64,000 nucleotides of DNA from Betaproteobacteria bacterium. Lineage in GTDB: Bacteria > Pseudomonadota > Gammaproteobacteria > Burkholderiales > SG8-39. Every line of letters starts with the position of its first letter. Positions within the stretch are counted from its first letter, which is position 1. The notes under the pieces were generated by a model. That model saw only the letters and a list, made by a program, of their open reading frames with translations, made no database searches and was not told where the DNA came from. A program made the position numbers and the translations under genes. Below, piece after piece: positions 42,866 to 53,577 of this stretch. The DNA lies in NCBI GenBank assembly GCA_016713125.1, contig JADJPT010000003.1:62001-126000 (forward strand), written 5' to 3'.

Positions 42866-43087
42866 ATGAAAGCGATTCGAAGCATTGCATTCAGTGCCGT
42901 TGCCCGTCGCCGCAGTCCTCAGCCTGGCCGGATGCGGCGGCATGTCGGCTCGCGATGAGAGCACGGCGATCGGTGCCGGCGTTGGCGCCGTCGGTGGTGC
43001 AGTCCTCACCGGCGGCAGCACGATCGGCACCTGGGCGGTGCTGCCGTCGGCGGCCTGATCGGCAACCAGGTCGGCAAGGACAAATAG
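42866..43087 (+). pseudogene. Glycine-zipper lipoprotein (OsmB-like), frameshifted
   Basis: After joining frames, MKAIRSIAFSAV runs into LPVAAVLSLAGCGGMSARDE with a lipobox. A glycine zipper follows (AIGAGVGAVGGAVLTGG, then GGAAVGGLIGNQVGKDK and a stop at 43087). Shifts are needed near 42900 and near 43034, where ACCTGGG should probably be ACCTTGGG. The product, about 73 residues, resembles osmotically induced lipoprotein OsmB. It lies between the OmpA remnant and a BON protein. Confidence 0.65.
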
Positions 43088-43332
43088 AAACGACGATTTC
43101 GGCGCCGAACGTACGCTTCGTATTCCGGCGTACGCAAACAGCGCCCGGCCTCCCAGTCCGGGCTGAAACGTTCACTGCGTTCAGGGCCCTTTTTTGCCAG
43201 CCGGCCGGCCATTTGCAGCGGCATCCGCCGCGCGGCTGCAACGAAGCGCACGCCTATGCTGGCCAGCGCACAGAACGAGCATCGGCAAGCAACGAGAATG
43301 ATCGTCCTGCCAACGCATTCCGGAATCCCATC

Positions 43333-43911
43333 ATGCGCATCGATCGAAAACTTCTTGCTCTCGGCATGGCTGTCGCCGGCGCCCTCACCGTACTGACCGC
43401 CGGTTGCGGCAATCGCCAGGAAGATCCCCCCAAGCCCGCGGCAAGCACCTCGGTCGGCAATGAGATCGACGATACGGTGGTCACCACCAAGGTGAAATCC
43501 GCATTGCTCGCCGATCCCGACATCAAGAGCTTCGACCTGAAAGTCGAGACCCGCAAAGGGGCTGTGCAACTCAGCGGCTTCGTCGACAACCAGGGCCAGA
43601 TCGAACGCGCGCTGGCGGCCACGCGCGGCGTGGAGGGCGTGAAGAGCGTCGAGAACGCGATCAGCGTCAAGAGCGGCAACGAAACCGTGGGCAACGCGGT
43701 GGACGACGGCATCATCACCACCAAGGTGAAATCAGCGCTGCTGGCCGACCCTGGCGTAAAGAGCTTCGACATCGCAGTCGTGACGCGCAAGGGCGAGGTG
43801 CAACTCAGCGGCTACGTGAACAACCAGGCTCAGATCGACCAGGCGGTCGCAATCGCGCGCAAGGTCGAAGGCGTGGCGAACGTAACGGTGGAACTGGGCA
43901 TCAAGCAGTAA
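43333..43911 (+). CDS. Lipoprotein with two BON domains
   Basis: A 192-residue lipoprotein with lipobox VLTAGC (Cys about 23). Two BON domains follow in tandem, each starting with a near-identical VTTKVKSALLADPDIKSFD / ITTKVKSALLADPGVKSFD stretch and containing VQLSGFVDNQGQIERAL or VQLSGYVNNQAQIDQAV. The layout matches OsmY/DolP-type envelope stress proteins. The duplication is recent enough to be obvious in the DNA. Shares its domain with the single-BON lipoprotein at 36574. Confidence 0.92.
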   Translation: MRIDRKLLALGMAVAGALTVLTAGCGNRQEDPPKPAASTSVGNEIDDTVVTTKVKSALLADPDIKSFDLKVETRKGAVQLSGFVDNQGQIERALAATRGVEGVKSVENAISVKSGNETVGNAVDDGIITTKVKSALLADPGVKSFDIAVVTRKGEVQLSGYVNNQAQIDQAVAIARKVEGVANVTVELGIKQ

Positions 43912-43949
43912 AAAGCAAAGCATCGTAGCGAAGCCATATCACGGAGAGC

Positions 43950-44276
43950 ATGAAGATGAACAACGCAGTCAATGAATTCGAGCGGGCGAAGGGTCGGATG
44001 GCCAGTGACTTCAGGACCATGATCACCGACGGGGAGGATCTGCTGAAAGCCGTGGCGAACGTCTCCGGCGAAAGCCTGGGCGCGGCACGCAGCAAGTTCG
44101 AAGAACGCCTGGATCGCGCCAGGTCCGCCCTCGCCGATGCAAGCAAACCGATGCTGACGAGAACGCGCGAGACCGCGGCGGTCACCGACCGCTACGTGCA
44201 TGGCAATCCCTGGGCCGCGATCGGCGTCGCCGTGGCATTCGGTGCGCTGGTCGGATTTCTGACGGCGAAGCGCTAG
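43950..44276 (+). CDS. DUF883 family protein (ElaB/YqjD-like), second copy
   Basis: A 108-residue protein with an amphipathic coiled-coil body (SKFEERLDRARSALADASK) and a C-terminal membrane helix (AAIGVAVAFGALVGFLTAKR) preceded by DRYVHGNPW. It is a paralogue of 12526-12834 and shares the ribosome-associated inner-membrane layout of ElaB/YqjD. The start could be 43950 or 43956; GGAGAG precedes the first. It lies 38 bases after the double-BON gene and 30 before the AI-2E permease gene. Confidence 0.88.
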   Translation: MKMNNAVNEFERAKGRMASDFRTMITDGEDLLKAVANVSGESLGAARSKFEERLDRARSALADASKPMLTRTRETAAVTDRYVHGNPWAAIGVAVAFGALVGFLTAKR

Positions 44277-44306
44277 ATCGGCGAAGCAGGGGCCGGGACG
44301 ATCCAG

Positions 44307-45455
44307 ATGCCTCCGGCGGAGGTCGGGCAGCCTGCGGACGGGGCTTTGCTTGCGCTGCGCGGCTCGCAGATCCACCTGGCCGCCGGCCTGCTCTCGGTGC
44401 TGGCACTGATCGCGGCGCTGTACCTGGCGCGAGGCTTCTTCGTGCCGCTGCTGATCGGCATCCTCGCCAGCTACACCCTGCATCCATTGGTGGACTGGCT
44501 GGTCGCCTGCCGCATTCCGCGCAGCGTGGGCGCGGCCTTGATCCTCTTCAGTGTCGTGGGAAACCTGGGTTGGATGGTCTATTCGATCAGCGACGATGTG
44601 ATCGCGATGACGGAGAAGCTGCCCGACGCGGCGCGCAAGTTGCGCAAGGATCTGAGCAAGGCGCGCTCTGGTGCGCCGACCGCCTTGCAGAACATGCAGG
44701 ACGCCGCACAGGAACTGCAGGGTGCGGCCTCGGACGCCAGCGCGAGTCCGGCGCCGCGCGCACGGCCGGGTGCGCGCGCGGCGCCCGCGGCGGGCTCCGC
44801 CGAGCCGACCTGGCTGCGCGATTACACCCTGGCGCAATCCGCGCTGTTCGCAACGGTTGCGGCGCAGGCCCCCATTGTCGTGCTGCTGACTTACTTCCTG
44901 CTCGCGTCGGGCGAGCATTTCCGACGCAAGCTGCTGGGCCTGGTGGGTCGCTCGCTGTCCCGCAAGAAGGACACGGTGCGCATCCTCGAAGAGGTCGACA
45001 CGCAGGTGCAACGCTACCTGCTGGCCATGCTGCTTTCCAATGTCCTGCTCGCGGCCGGGACCTGGCTGGCCTTTCTCGCCCTGGGCCTGGAGAACGCCGG
45101 CGTATGGGGCGTGGCGGCCGGCATACTGCATTTCATTCCCTACCTCGGGCCGGCCTTGCTCGCGCTGGGCAGCGGCGTTGCGGCGTTTCTGCAGCTCGAG
45201 TCGCTGCTGTACGCCGTCACCGTGGCCGGCGCATCGTTGCTGATCGCCAGCGCCATCGGCTTCGCGTTCATGACCTGGCTGCACAGCCGCTTCGCGCGCG
45301 TGAACACCGCGGTTCTGTTCATCGCCCTGCTCTTCTTCGGCTGGCTGTGGGGCGTGTGGGGGCTGCTGCTGGGCGCTCCGCTGGTGGCCATTGCCAAGGT
45401 GGTGTTCGACCGCGTCGATACCCTGAAGCCGCTGGGCGAACTGCTGGGACGCTAG
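44307..45455 (+). CDS. AI-2E family transporter (PerM/YdiK-like)
   Basis: A 382-residue inner-membrane permease with about eight helices. The hydrophobic N-terminal pair ends ASYTLHPLVDWLVACRIPRS. A long, Ala/Pro-rich soluble loop (about 105-175) follows, then LTYFLLASGEHFRRKLLGLV and the conserved GILHFIPYLGPALLALGSG. Members such as TqsA and YdiK export small molecules; autoinducer-2 transport is proven for few, so the substrate is open. It ends the stress cluster. Confidence 0.88.
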   Translation: MPPAEVGQPADGALLALRGSQIHLAAGLLSVLALIAALYLARGFFVPLLIGILASYTLHPLVDWLVACRIPRSVGAALILFSVVGNLGWMVYSISDDVIAMTEKLPDAARKLRKDLSKARSGAPTALQNMQDAAQELQGAASDASASPAPRARPGARAAPAAGSAEPTWLRDYTLAQSALFATVAAQAPIVVLLTYFLLASGEHFRRKLLGLVGRSLSRKKDTVRILEEVDTQVQRYLLAMLLSNVLLAAGTWLAFLALGLENAGVWGVAAGILHFIPYLGPALLALGSGVAAFLQLESLLYAVTVAGASLLIASAIGFAFMTWLHSRFARVNTAVLFIALLFFGWLWGVWGLLLGAPLVAIAKVVFDRVDTLKPLGELLGR

Positions 45456-45510
45456 TTCGCGCGGCCCGCGGCGCGCCGACGACCAGCGGCCACGTACTGA
45501 AGGGAAGGGA

Positions 45511-45587
<77 letters not shown>

Positions 45588-45644
45588 TCCGGAAATCTCG
45601 AAACACCTGACCTTGCTGCGACCCGCGCTACCCGAATCCTACCG

Positions 45645-46445
45645 CTATGCGGCGGTCTTGAGCACCCGGCGTATGGTGTCGACAAGGATGGTCTTGCTGT
45701 AGGGCTTGGTGATGTAGGCGTCCGCGCCCAGCGCCAGGCCCTTTACGATCTCCTTCCTTTCGTCCTTGGCGGTCAGCATCGTCACGGGCAGCAGCGCGTA
45801 CCTGGCGTGGCCGCGCAGCTTGGCCAGGATGTCGAAGCCGTTGCCGTCCGGCAGCATGACGTCGAGCAGCAGGATGTCGGGGCGGCCCTGGTCGCGCAGC
45901 ACCTCGATCAGCTCTCTGGCGCTGCGCGCCGCGCGCACCTTGTAGCCGGCCATGGACACGCGCAGGTCGGCCAGCGCGAGCTGGTCCGGATCGTCCTCGA
46001 CGATCAGCACCACGGTCTCCGAGGGCGGCTTGTCCCAGGGCGCCGCGTTCTTCAGCCGATCCTCGGCGATCCAGGCCCCGGCGCGCGCCAGCGTCGCGTC
46101 GGCGGCCTGCGCCTCGCTCTCCATGCGTTGCGCGTCCTCACGCACCACAGTCGCAGGACGCGCCGCCGGCGCGGTGAAATTGGTGAAATCCAGGTCGAGG
46201 TCGGCTTCGCTGAGCACGGCCTCGATGTAGCCGATCTCCTCGATTTCGCCCAGCCAGTCGCCGATCAGCTTGTCGGGATAGCGGCGCAGGGCGCCGCGGA
46301 TCACGTCGAAATGCGTGTCCCCGTCGAACAGGCCGAGGATGCGCCGGTAGTCGGCCGGCACGGAGAGGTCGCCGCTGGCGCGCGCCTCGCGGCCGGCTTC
46401 TGTCAGGCGAAAGCTGCGCCCCTGCGCCTGGTTCGGATCGCTCAT
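45645..46445 (-). CDS. C-terminal receiver-domain protein with winged-helix-like N-terminus
   Basis: A 266-residue protein with reversed architecture. The first 90 residues (FRLTEAGREARASGDLSVPA, ILGLFDGDTHFDV, LGEIEEIGYIEAVLS) look like a winged-helix or MarR-type fold. A variable linker follows, then a receiver domain (VVLIVEDDPDQLALADLRVS, Asp in ILLLDVMLPDGNG, Lys in YITKPYSKTILV) at the C-terminus. The N-terminal assignment is inference. No kinase is adjacent. It starts 3 bases after the stop of the DsbA-like gene, so the two share a transcript. Confidence 0.8.
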   Translation of the reverse strand: MSDPNQAQGRSFRLTEAGREARASGDLSVPADYRRILGLFDGDTHFDVIRGALRRYPDKLIGDWLGEIEEIGYIEAVLSEADLDLDFTNFTAPAARPATVVREDAQRMESEAQAADATLARAGAWIAEDRLKNAAPWDKPPSETVVLIVEDDPDQLALADLRVSMAGYKVRAARSARELIEVLRDQGRPDILLLDVMLPDGNGFDILAKLRGHARYALLPVTMLTAKDERKEIVKGLALGADAYITKPYSKTILVDTIRRVLKTAA

Positions 46446-47014
46446 GCGGCCAGCGCGCGATCAAGGAATTCGAGCCGGTCCTGGCCCCAGAAGATCTCGC
46501 CAGAGACCACGTAGCTGGGCGCACCGAACACGCCGCGCTGCAGCGCTTCCTGCGTATGTGCGGCATACACCGCCTTGCCCGAGGCGATCGCGGCGGGCAC
46601 GTCGTCGACCCCGTGACGCGCGGCGATCGCCGCGAGCGCGGCCGGGTCGGCGATGTTCTCTTCACGCACCCAGACCGCGGACAGCACGTCACCGGCCATC
46701 GCTGCACGCACCGCAGCCGGGCCCCGCAGATCAGGTGCGCGGCGCTGCCGTCGACCGGGAAGTGCTTCGGCTCGATCACCAGCGGCATGCCCAGGTGCGC
46801 CTTCCAGCGCGCCAGCTCGACCAGCCGGTAGGCCCTGGCGCTGCGGCGCGCGCCTGGGCAGCGGCAGGCCTCCGGAGGCCGGGAAGATGACGCCGAAATC
46901 GACCGGCTTCACGTCCACCGTGGCGCCATGCCGCGCGGCGATCGCCAGCATCCGATCATGGCCCAGCCAGGTCCACGGCGAGGCGGTCGACAGGTAGTAA
47001 TCGATGGATTTCAT
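46442..47014 (-). CDS. 2-hydroxychromene-2-carboxylate isomerase (DsbA-like), two compensating frameshifts
   Basis: A 190-residue kappa-class GST/DsbA-fold protein. It opens KSIDYYLSTASPWTWLGHDR, with Ser in the position used by these isomerases to bind glutathione, and closes GVFGAPSYVVSGEIFWGQDRL. Between about 46834 (one extra base in CCC) and about 46725 the frame is shifted and then shifts back. The other frame there reads RLVELARWKAHLGMPLVIE and PKHFPVDGSAAHLI, as the family does. The total length is therefore normal although the printed middle is nonsense. The enzyme acts in aromatic degradation or glutathione chemistry. Confidence 0.78.
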   Translation of the reverse strand: MKSIDYYLSTASPWTWLGHDRMLAIAARHGATVDVKPVDFGVIFPASGGLPLPRRAPQRQGLPAGRAGALEGAPGHAAGDRAEALPGRRQRRAPDLRGPAAVRAAMAGDVLSAVWVREENIADPAALAAIAARHGVDDVPAAIASGKAVYAAHTQEALQRGVFGAPSYVVSGEIFWGQDRLEFLDRALAA

Positions 47015-47078
47015 CGGCATCCCCGAAGGCGGAGCCGCGCCGGGGTTTTCCCCCGGGCGGCCCGACGACTTTGCCCGC

Positions 47079-49503
<2,425 letters not shown>

Positions 49504-49657
49504 GCACGCCTCGCGCTGAGTATTGCGACTATGGAAAATCGCCAACGGGCCGCCGGGTTTGGCGAGCCTGCCGGGATTTCCGGTATGGGGAACCCTAAAT
49601 TATAGCAGAAACCGGCGACAAATCAGGAGTCTAGACAAACCCCTGCGCCAGCCCCCC

Positions 49658-51415
49658 TCAAACCCGCTGCTGGCGCAGCTGGGCGAGCTCCTTGGTGCGC
49701 CGCGCCAGTTCGGCGCCGAGTTCGGGCCGTGTGCCGGCCTCGCGCTTGAGCGTATCGATCTCTTCGTTCACGCGTTTGATGCGCAAGGCGAGCATGATCT
49801 GGTCGAACTGATGGCTGGCATCGCCCTCGGTCAGCCCCAGTTCGCTGGCAGAGACCTGGGCGCGCACCATCACCGCTTCGTGCACGGTGCCCTTGAACGC
49901 CTCGATCAGCACCGCCCAGGACGAAGCCCGTCCCGGCCCCGTCTTCGGAGTAGCGCGCGCGCAGCGCGCAGGCGCGGCGGTCTCCGCCAGGCCCTCGTCC
50001 ATCAACTCGTCCTCCAGCCGTTCGACCAGGTCGGGCTTGGCCAGCACGCAACGCAGCAGGTTCATCTCCGGCAGCGTGGTCAGCGGCGAGACGCCGCGAC
50101 CCGGCGCCGGGCGCGTGTAGCGCCGCTCGCTGCCCGCCGTGCGCAGATCGAGCAGGCCCTCGGCCTCGTCCTGCGAGACGCGCGCGAGTTCGGCGACCTC
50201 CTTGACCAGCTGCAGCTTGAGGCCGGGCGCGGCGATCTTCTGCAGATGGGGCTTGGCCTCGGTCAGGAACTTCGAGCGTCCTTCGGGCGTGGCCAGATCG
50301 GCCTGCGCACGCAACTCGCCGACCAGGAAGGCCGACAGGGTCTGCGCCTCGGCCGCCAGGCGCTCGAAGGCTTCCTTGCCGTGCGCGCGCACAAAGGTGT
50401 CCGGATCGTCCTCGCGCGGCAGGAACAGGAAGCGCATGGGCTTGTTGTCCACCGCCAGCGGCAGGCTGGTCTCCAGCGCGCGCCAGGCCGCCTTGCGCCC
50501 GGCATTGTCGCCGTCGTAACAGAACACGACCTCGTCGGCCAGGCGCAGCAGCTTCTCGATGTGCACCGGCGTGGTGGCCGTGCCCAGCGCGGCCACCGCG
50601 TAGCCCACGCCGTACTGCGCCAGTGCCACCACGTCCATGTAGCCTTCGACCACCAGCACGCGCCCCGCCGCGCGAATCGCGTCGCGCGCCTGCACCAGGC
50701 CGTACAGCTCGCGACCCTTCTCGAACAGCGGCGTCTCGGGCGAGTTCAGGTATTTGGGCTCGCCCTCGCCCAGCACGCGACCGCCGAAGCCGATCACGGC
50801 GCCGCGCTGGTTGCTGATCGGAAACATCACGCGGTCGCGGAAACGGTCGTAGCGCTTGCCTTCGTTGTCGATCACCAGGCCGGTCTCGACCAGGGACTTG
50901 TCCTCGTACCTGGGGAAGACTTCCTTCAGGCCCTGCCAGCCGTCGGGCGCGTAGCCGATGCGAAAGCGCGCCGCGATCTCGCCGGTCAGGCCGCGGCGCT
51001 TGAGATAGTCGATCGCCCTGGGTGAGGCCTTGAGCTGCGCGCGATAGAACTCCATCGCCTGCTCCATCACTCCGTACAGATCCGTCTCACGCTCGCGGCG
51101 CTCGATCTCCTGCGGGGTGCGCGGCGCCTCGGACACGGTCATGCCGGCTCCGGCGGCGAGGTCCTTTATCGCATCGACGTAGCCCATGCCGCCGTATTCC
51201 ATCAGGAAGCCGATGGCATTGCCGTGCGCGCCGCAGCCGAAGCAGTGGTAGAACTGCTTGGAAGGGCTGACCGTGAACGAGGGCGACTTCTCGTTGTGGA
51301 AGGGGCACAGTCCCTGGAAGTTGGCGCCGGCCTTCTTCAGCTGCACGTAGCGCGACACCACGTCGACGACATCGACGCGGTTGAGCAGGTCCTGCTTGAA
51401 GGAATCGGGGATCAC
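49658..51415 (-). CDS. dnaG: DNA primase DnaG
   Basis: A 585-residue primase that lays down RNA primers at the replication fork. The zinc-binding domain has the ligands in GLCPFHNEKSPSF and FYHCFGCGAHGNA. The RNA polymerase core follows with the DnaG signature around GFGGRVLGEGEPKYLNSPET and the TOPRIM residues in VVEGYMDVVALAQYGV and FCYDGDNAGRKAAWRALE. The C-terminal helicase-binding domain is present. It is upstream of rpoD on the same strand (the macromolecular synthesis operon order rpsU-yqeY-dnaG-rpoD). Confidence 0.97.
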   Translation of the reverse strand: MIPDSFKQDLLNRVDVVDVVSRYVQLKKAGANFQGLCPFHNEKSPSFTVSPSKQFYHCFGCGAHGNAIGFLMEYGGMGYVDAIKDLAAGAGMTVSEAPRTPQEIERRERETDLYGVMEQAMEFYRAQLKASPRAIDYLKRRGLTGEIAARFRIGYAPDGWQGLKEVFPRYEDKSLVETGLVIDNEGKRYDRFRDRVMFPISNQRGAVIGFGGRVLGEGEPKYLNSPETPLFEKGRELYGLVQARDAIRAAGRVLVVEGYMDVVALAQYGVGYAVAALGTATTPVHIEKLLRLADEVVFCYDGDNAGRKAAWRALETSLPLAVDNKPMRFLFLPREDDPDTFVRAHGKEAFERLAAEAQTLSAFLVGELRAQADLATPEGRSKFLTEAKPHLQKIAAPGLKLQLVKEVAELARVSQDEAEGLLDLRTAGSERRYTRPAPGRGVSPLTTLPEMNLLRCVLAKPDLVERLEDELMDEGLAETAAPARCARATPKTGPGRASSWAVLIEAFKGTVHEAVMVRAQVSASELGLTEGDASHQFDQIMLALRIKRVNEEIDTLKREAGTRPELGAELARRTKELAQLRQQRV

Positions 51416-51493
51416 GGCGGCTCGAGCGGCGAAACGATGGGCGCTACGCGGCTTGCGCTAGTGTAGCGCCTGGGGGCGCCGGGGCGGCGAACC

Positions 51494-51949
51494 TCAGCCG
51501 GCCAGGCGCGCCTTCACCAGCGCCGAAACCTTGCCCATGTCGGCCCGACCGGCCAGGCGCGGCTTGAGCACGCCCATCAGCCGGCCCATGTCGGCGGGCG
51601 CCCTGGCGCCGGTTTCGGCCAGCGCCGCGTCGATCGCGGCGGCCACCTCGGCCTCGCTCAACTGCTGCGGCAGGTAAGCGGACAGCACGGCGATCTCCGA
51701 CTGCTCGGCCGCGGCGAGTTCGGGACGCCCGCCCTTTTCGAACTGGGCGATCGATTCGCGGCGCTGCTTGATCATCTTGTCGACGATCGCCAGCACATCG
51801 GCGTCCGACAGCTCGATGCGCTCGTCGACCTCGCGCTGCTTGATCGCCGCCAGCAGCAAGCGCACGGTCGACAGGCGCGCGGCATCCTTGGCACGCATCG
51901 CCGCCTTCATGTCCTCGTTGATCTGCGCCTTCAGGGCGGACGCGCTCAT
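51494..51949 (-). CDS. yqeY: GatB/YqeY domain-containing protein
   Basis: A 151-residue helical protein beginning MSASALKAQINEDMKAAMRA, with ESIAQFEKGGRPELAAAEQS and YLPQQLSEAEV. YqeY resembles the tail domain of the GatB amidotransferase that contacts tRNA, but its role as a free protein is unsettled. It sits between rpsU and dnaG, its usual place in proteobacteria. Confidence 0.93.
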   Translation of the reverse strand: MSASALKAQINEDMKAAMRAKDAARLSTVRLLLAAIKQREVDERIELSDADVLAIVDKMIKQRRESIAQFEKGGRPELAAAEQSEIAVLSAYLPQQLSEAEVAAAIDAALAETGARAPADMGRLMGVLKPRLAGRADMGKVSALVKARLAG

Positions 51950-51969
51950 GCAGTGCTCCTTGGCTCCGG

Positions 51970-52018
51970 AAAAGCAAAGGCCGCGGGGAGGAAGCTTGCG
52001 CTTCCCGCCAACGCGGCC
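51970..52018 (-). terminator. Hairpin terminator or attenuator between rpsU and yqeY
   Basis: On the minus strand GGCCGCG pairs with CGCGGCC around an inner stem (GGGAAGC-GCAA-GCTTCC), followed by TTTGCTTTT. It lies 27 bases after the rpsU stop. It probably reduces transcription into yqeY-dnaG-rpoD so that ribosomal protein S21 is made in excess, as in the E. coli operon; that role is inference. Confidence 0.65.
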
Positions 52019-52044
52019 CGGGATGCTGTACGGCTGGGGCTTGC

Positions 52045-52257
52045 TTAGTACATCTTGGCCGGCAGCATCTGGCTGCGCAGGCGCTTGTGGTGGCGCTTCA
52101 CGGCCGCAGCCAGCTTGCGCTTGCGCTCGGCGGTGGGCTTCTCGTAGAACTCGCGAGCGCGCAGCTCGGTCAGAAGCCCGGTTTTCTCCACGGTGCGCTT
52201 GAAGCGACGCATCGCTACTTCGAACGGCTCGTTTTCCTTGACGCGTACGGTCGGCAT
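52045..52257 (-). CDS. rpsU: 30S ribosomal protein S21
   Basis: A 70-residue, very basic ribosomal protein, MPTVRVKENEPFEVAMRRFK through HHKRLRSQMLPAKMY. It takes part in initiation on the 30S platform. First gene of the rpsU-yqeY-dnaG-rpoD block and divergent from tsaD, with 178 bases between them. Confidence 0.98.
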   Translation of the reverse strand: MPTVRVKENEPFEVAMRRFKRTVEKTGLLTELRAREFYEKPTAERKRKLAAAVKRHHKRLRSQMLPAKMY

Positions 52258-52435
52258 AAACCCTCGAATCCTTTAAGTCGGGCCGTGGCGGCCTTGGGGG
52301 TGCGAAAAAAGAGGGCGGATTGTAAACGAAAACAAGGGCTTCTTGCCAGCCCTATCGTGCAAGCTGGACAGGGGTGTGGCATCTGCCCCACACTGCGCGC
52401 TGTTCCCGGCGTCACAATCCTTACAAATCAATGAC

Positions 52436-53558
52436 ATGCTGATTCTCGGCATCGAATCCTCCTGCGACGAGACCGGTCTGGCCGTGTACGACGCGGCACG
52501 CGGCCTGGGGCCGGGCTGCGCCGCGCCGGACGGGCTGCTGGCCCAGGCCCTGCATTCCCAGGTCGCCATGCACCGCGAGTACGGCGGGGTGGTGCCCGAG
52601 CTCGCCTCACGCGACCACATCCGGCGCGTGGTGCCGCTGGCGCGCGAAGTCCTCACCCGTGCCGGCCGCACCCCGCAGGACCTGGACGCCGTCGCCTACA
52701 CCGAAGGGCCGGGGCTGGCCGGCGCGCTGCTGGTGGGCGCGGCGTTCGCCACCAGCCTGGCGCATGCGCTGGGCGTGCCGGCGCTGGGCGTGCACCACCT
52801 CGAAGGTCACCTGCTCTCGCCGCTGCTCTCGGCGCGCCCGCCTGCTTTTCCGTTCGTCGCCCTGCTGGTTTCCGGCGGGCACACGCAGTTGATGCGCGTC
52901 GCCGGCGTGGGGCGCTACGAACTGCTGGGCGAAACCCTGGATGACGCGGCCGGCGAAGCCTTCGACAAGACCGCCAAGCTGCTGGGCCTGGCCTACCCGG
53001 GGGGGCCGGCGGTGTCGGCGCTTGCCGAAACCGGCAATCCCGCGCGCTTCCGGCTGCCACGCCCCATGCTCTCCAGCGGCGACCTGGAGTTCAGTTTCTC
53101 GGGGCTGAAGACTGCGGTGCTGATGCTGGTGCGCAGCGAACTCGGCGCCGCGCCTGCCGGGACCGGGGACCGCGCGCGCGCCGACAATGACGACCGCACT
53201 CGTGCTGAGAGCGCGACCGCACGCGTGCCGCACTCGTGCTGATATCGCCGCCGCGTTCCAGGCCGCGGTGGTCGAGGTGCTGGTGGCGAAATCGGCCGCC
53301 GCACTGACGCAGACCGGCCTGACCCAACTGGTGGTGGCCGGGGGCGTCGGCGCCAACCGGCAGTTGCGCGCCGCCCTGGACGCCGCCGGCCGCGCGCGAG
53401 GTTTCGAAACCTTCTACCCGGAACTCGAACTGTGCACGGACAACGGCGCGATGATCGCGTTCGCCGCCGCGCTGCGCTGGCGCACCGGCCTGCCGACGCC
53501 CGATCCGCGCTTCACGGTGCGCCCGCGCTGGGAACTGGCCACGCTCGCCGCCGGCTGA
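52436..53558 (+). CDS. tsaD: tRNA N6-threonylcarbamoyladenosine transferase TsaD (disrupted by a 34-bp duplication)
   Basis: The TsaD subunit transfers threonylcarbamoyl to A37 of ANN-reading tRNAs. Motifs are MLILGIESSCDETGLAVYD, metal-binding His residues in GVHHLEGHLLSPLL, LLVSGGHTQLM, and the C-terminal VVAGGVGANRQLRAAL and CTDNGAMIAFAA. A 34-base duplication flanked by 15-base direct repeats (53194-53242) puts a stop in frame at about residue 268. Removing one copy gives DDRTRADIAAAFQAAVVEV and a 362-residue protein of normal type. The gene is essential in most bacteria, so an assembly artefact is likely. Confidence 0.9.
53194..53242 (+). repeat. 34-bp tandem duplication within tsaD
   Basis: The 15-mer CCGCACTCGTGCTGA occurs at 53194-53208 and 53228-53242. 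The 19 bases between contain a diverged third copy (GACCGCACGCGTG). The spacing, 34, is not a multiple of three, so the copy breaks the frame of an otherwise conserved gene. Confidence 0.85.
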
Positions 53559-53577
53559 AACGGCGGCACACGCCGCA

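Noticed and set aside
47038..47060. GGGG-TTTT-CCCC hairpin after rpoD as a terminator
   Set aside because: There is no T-run on the strand that would need it and the stem has a bulged base; support is too weak.
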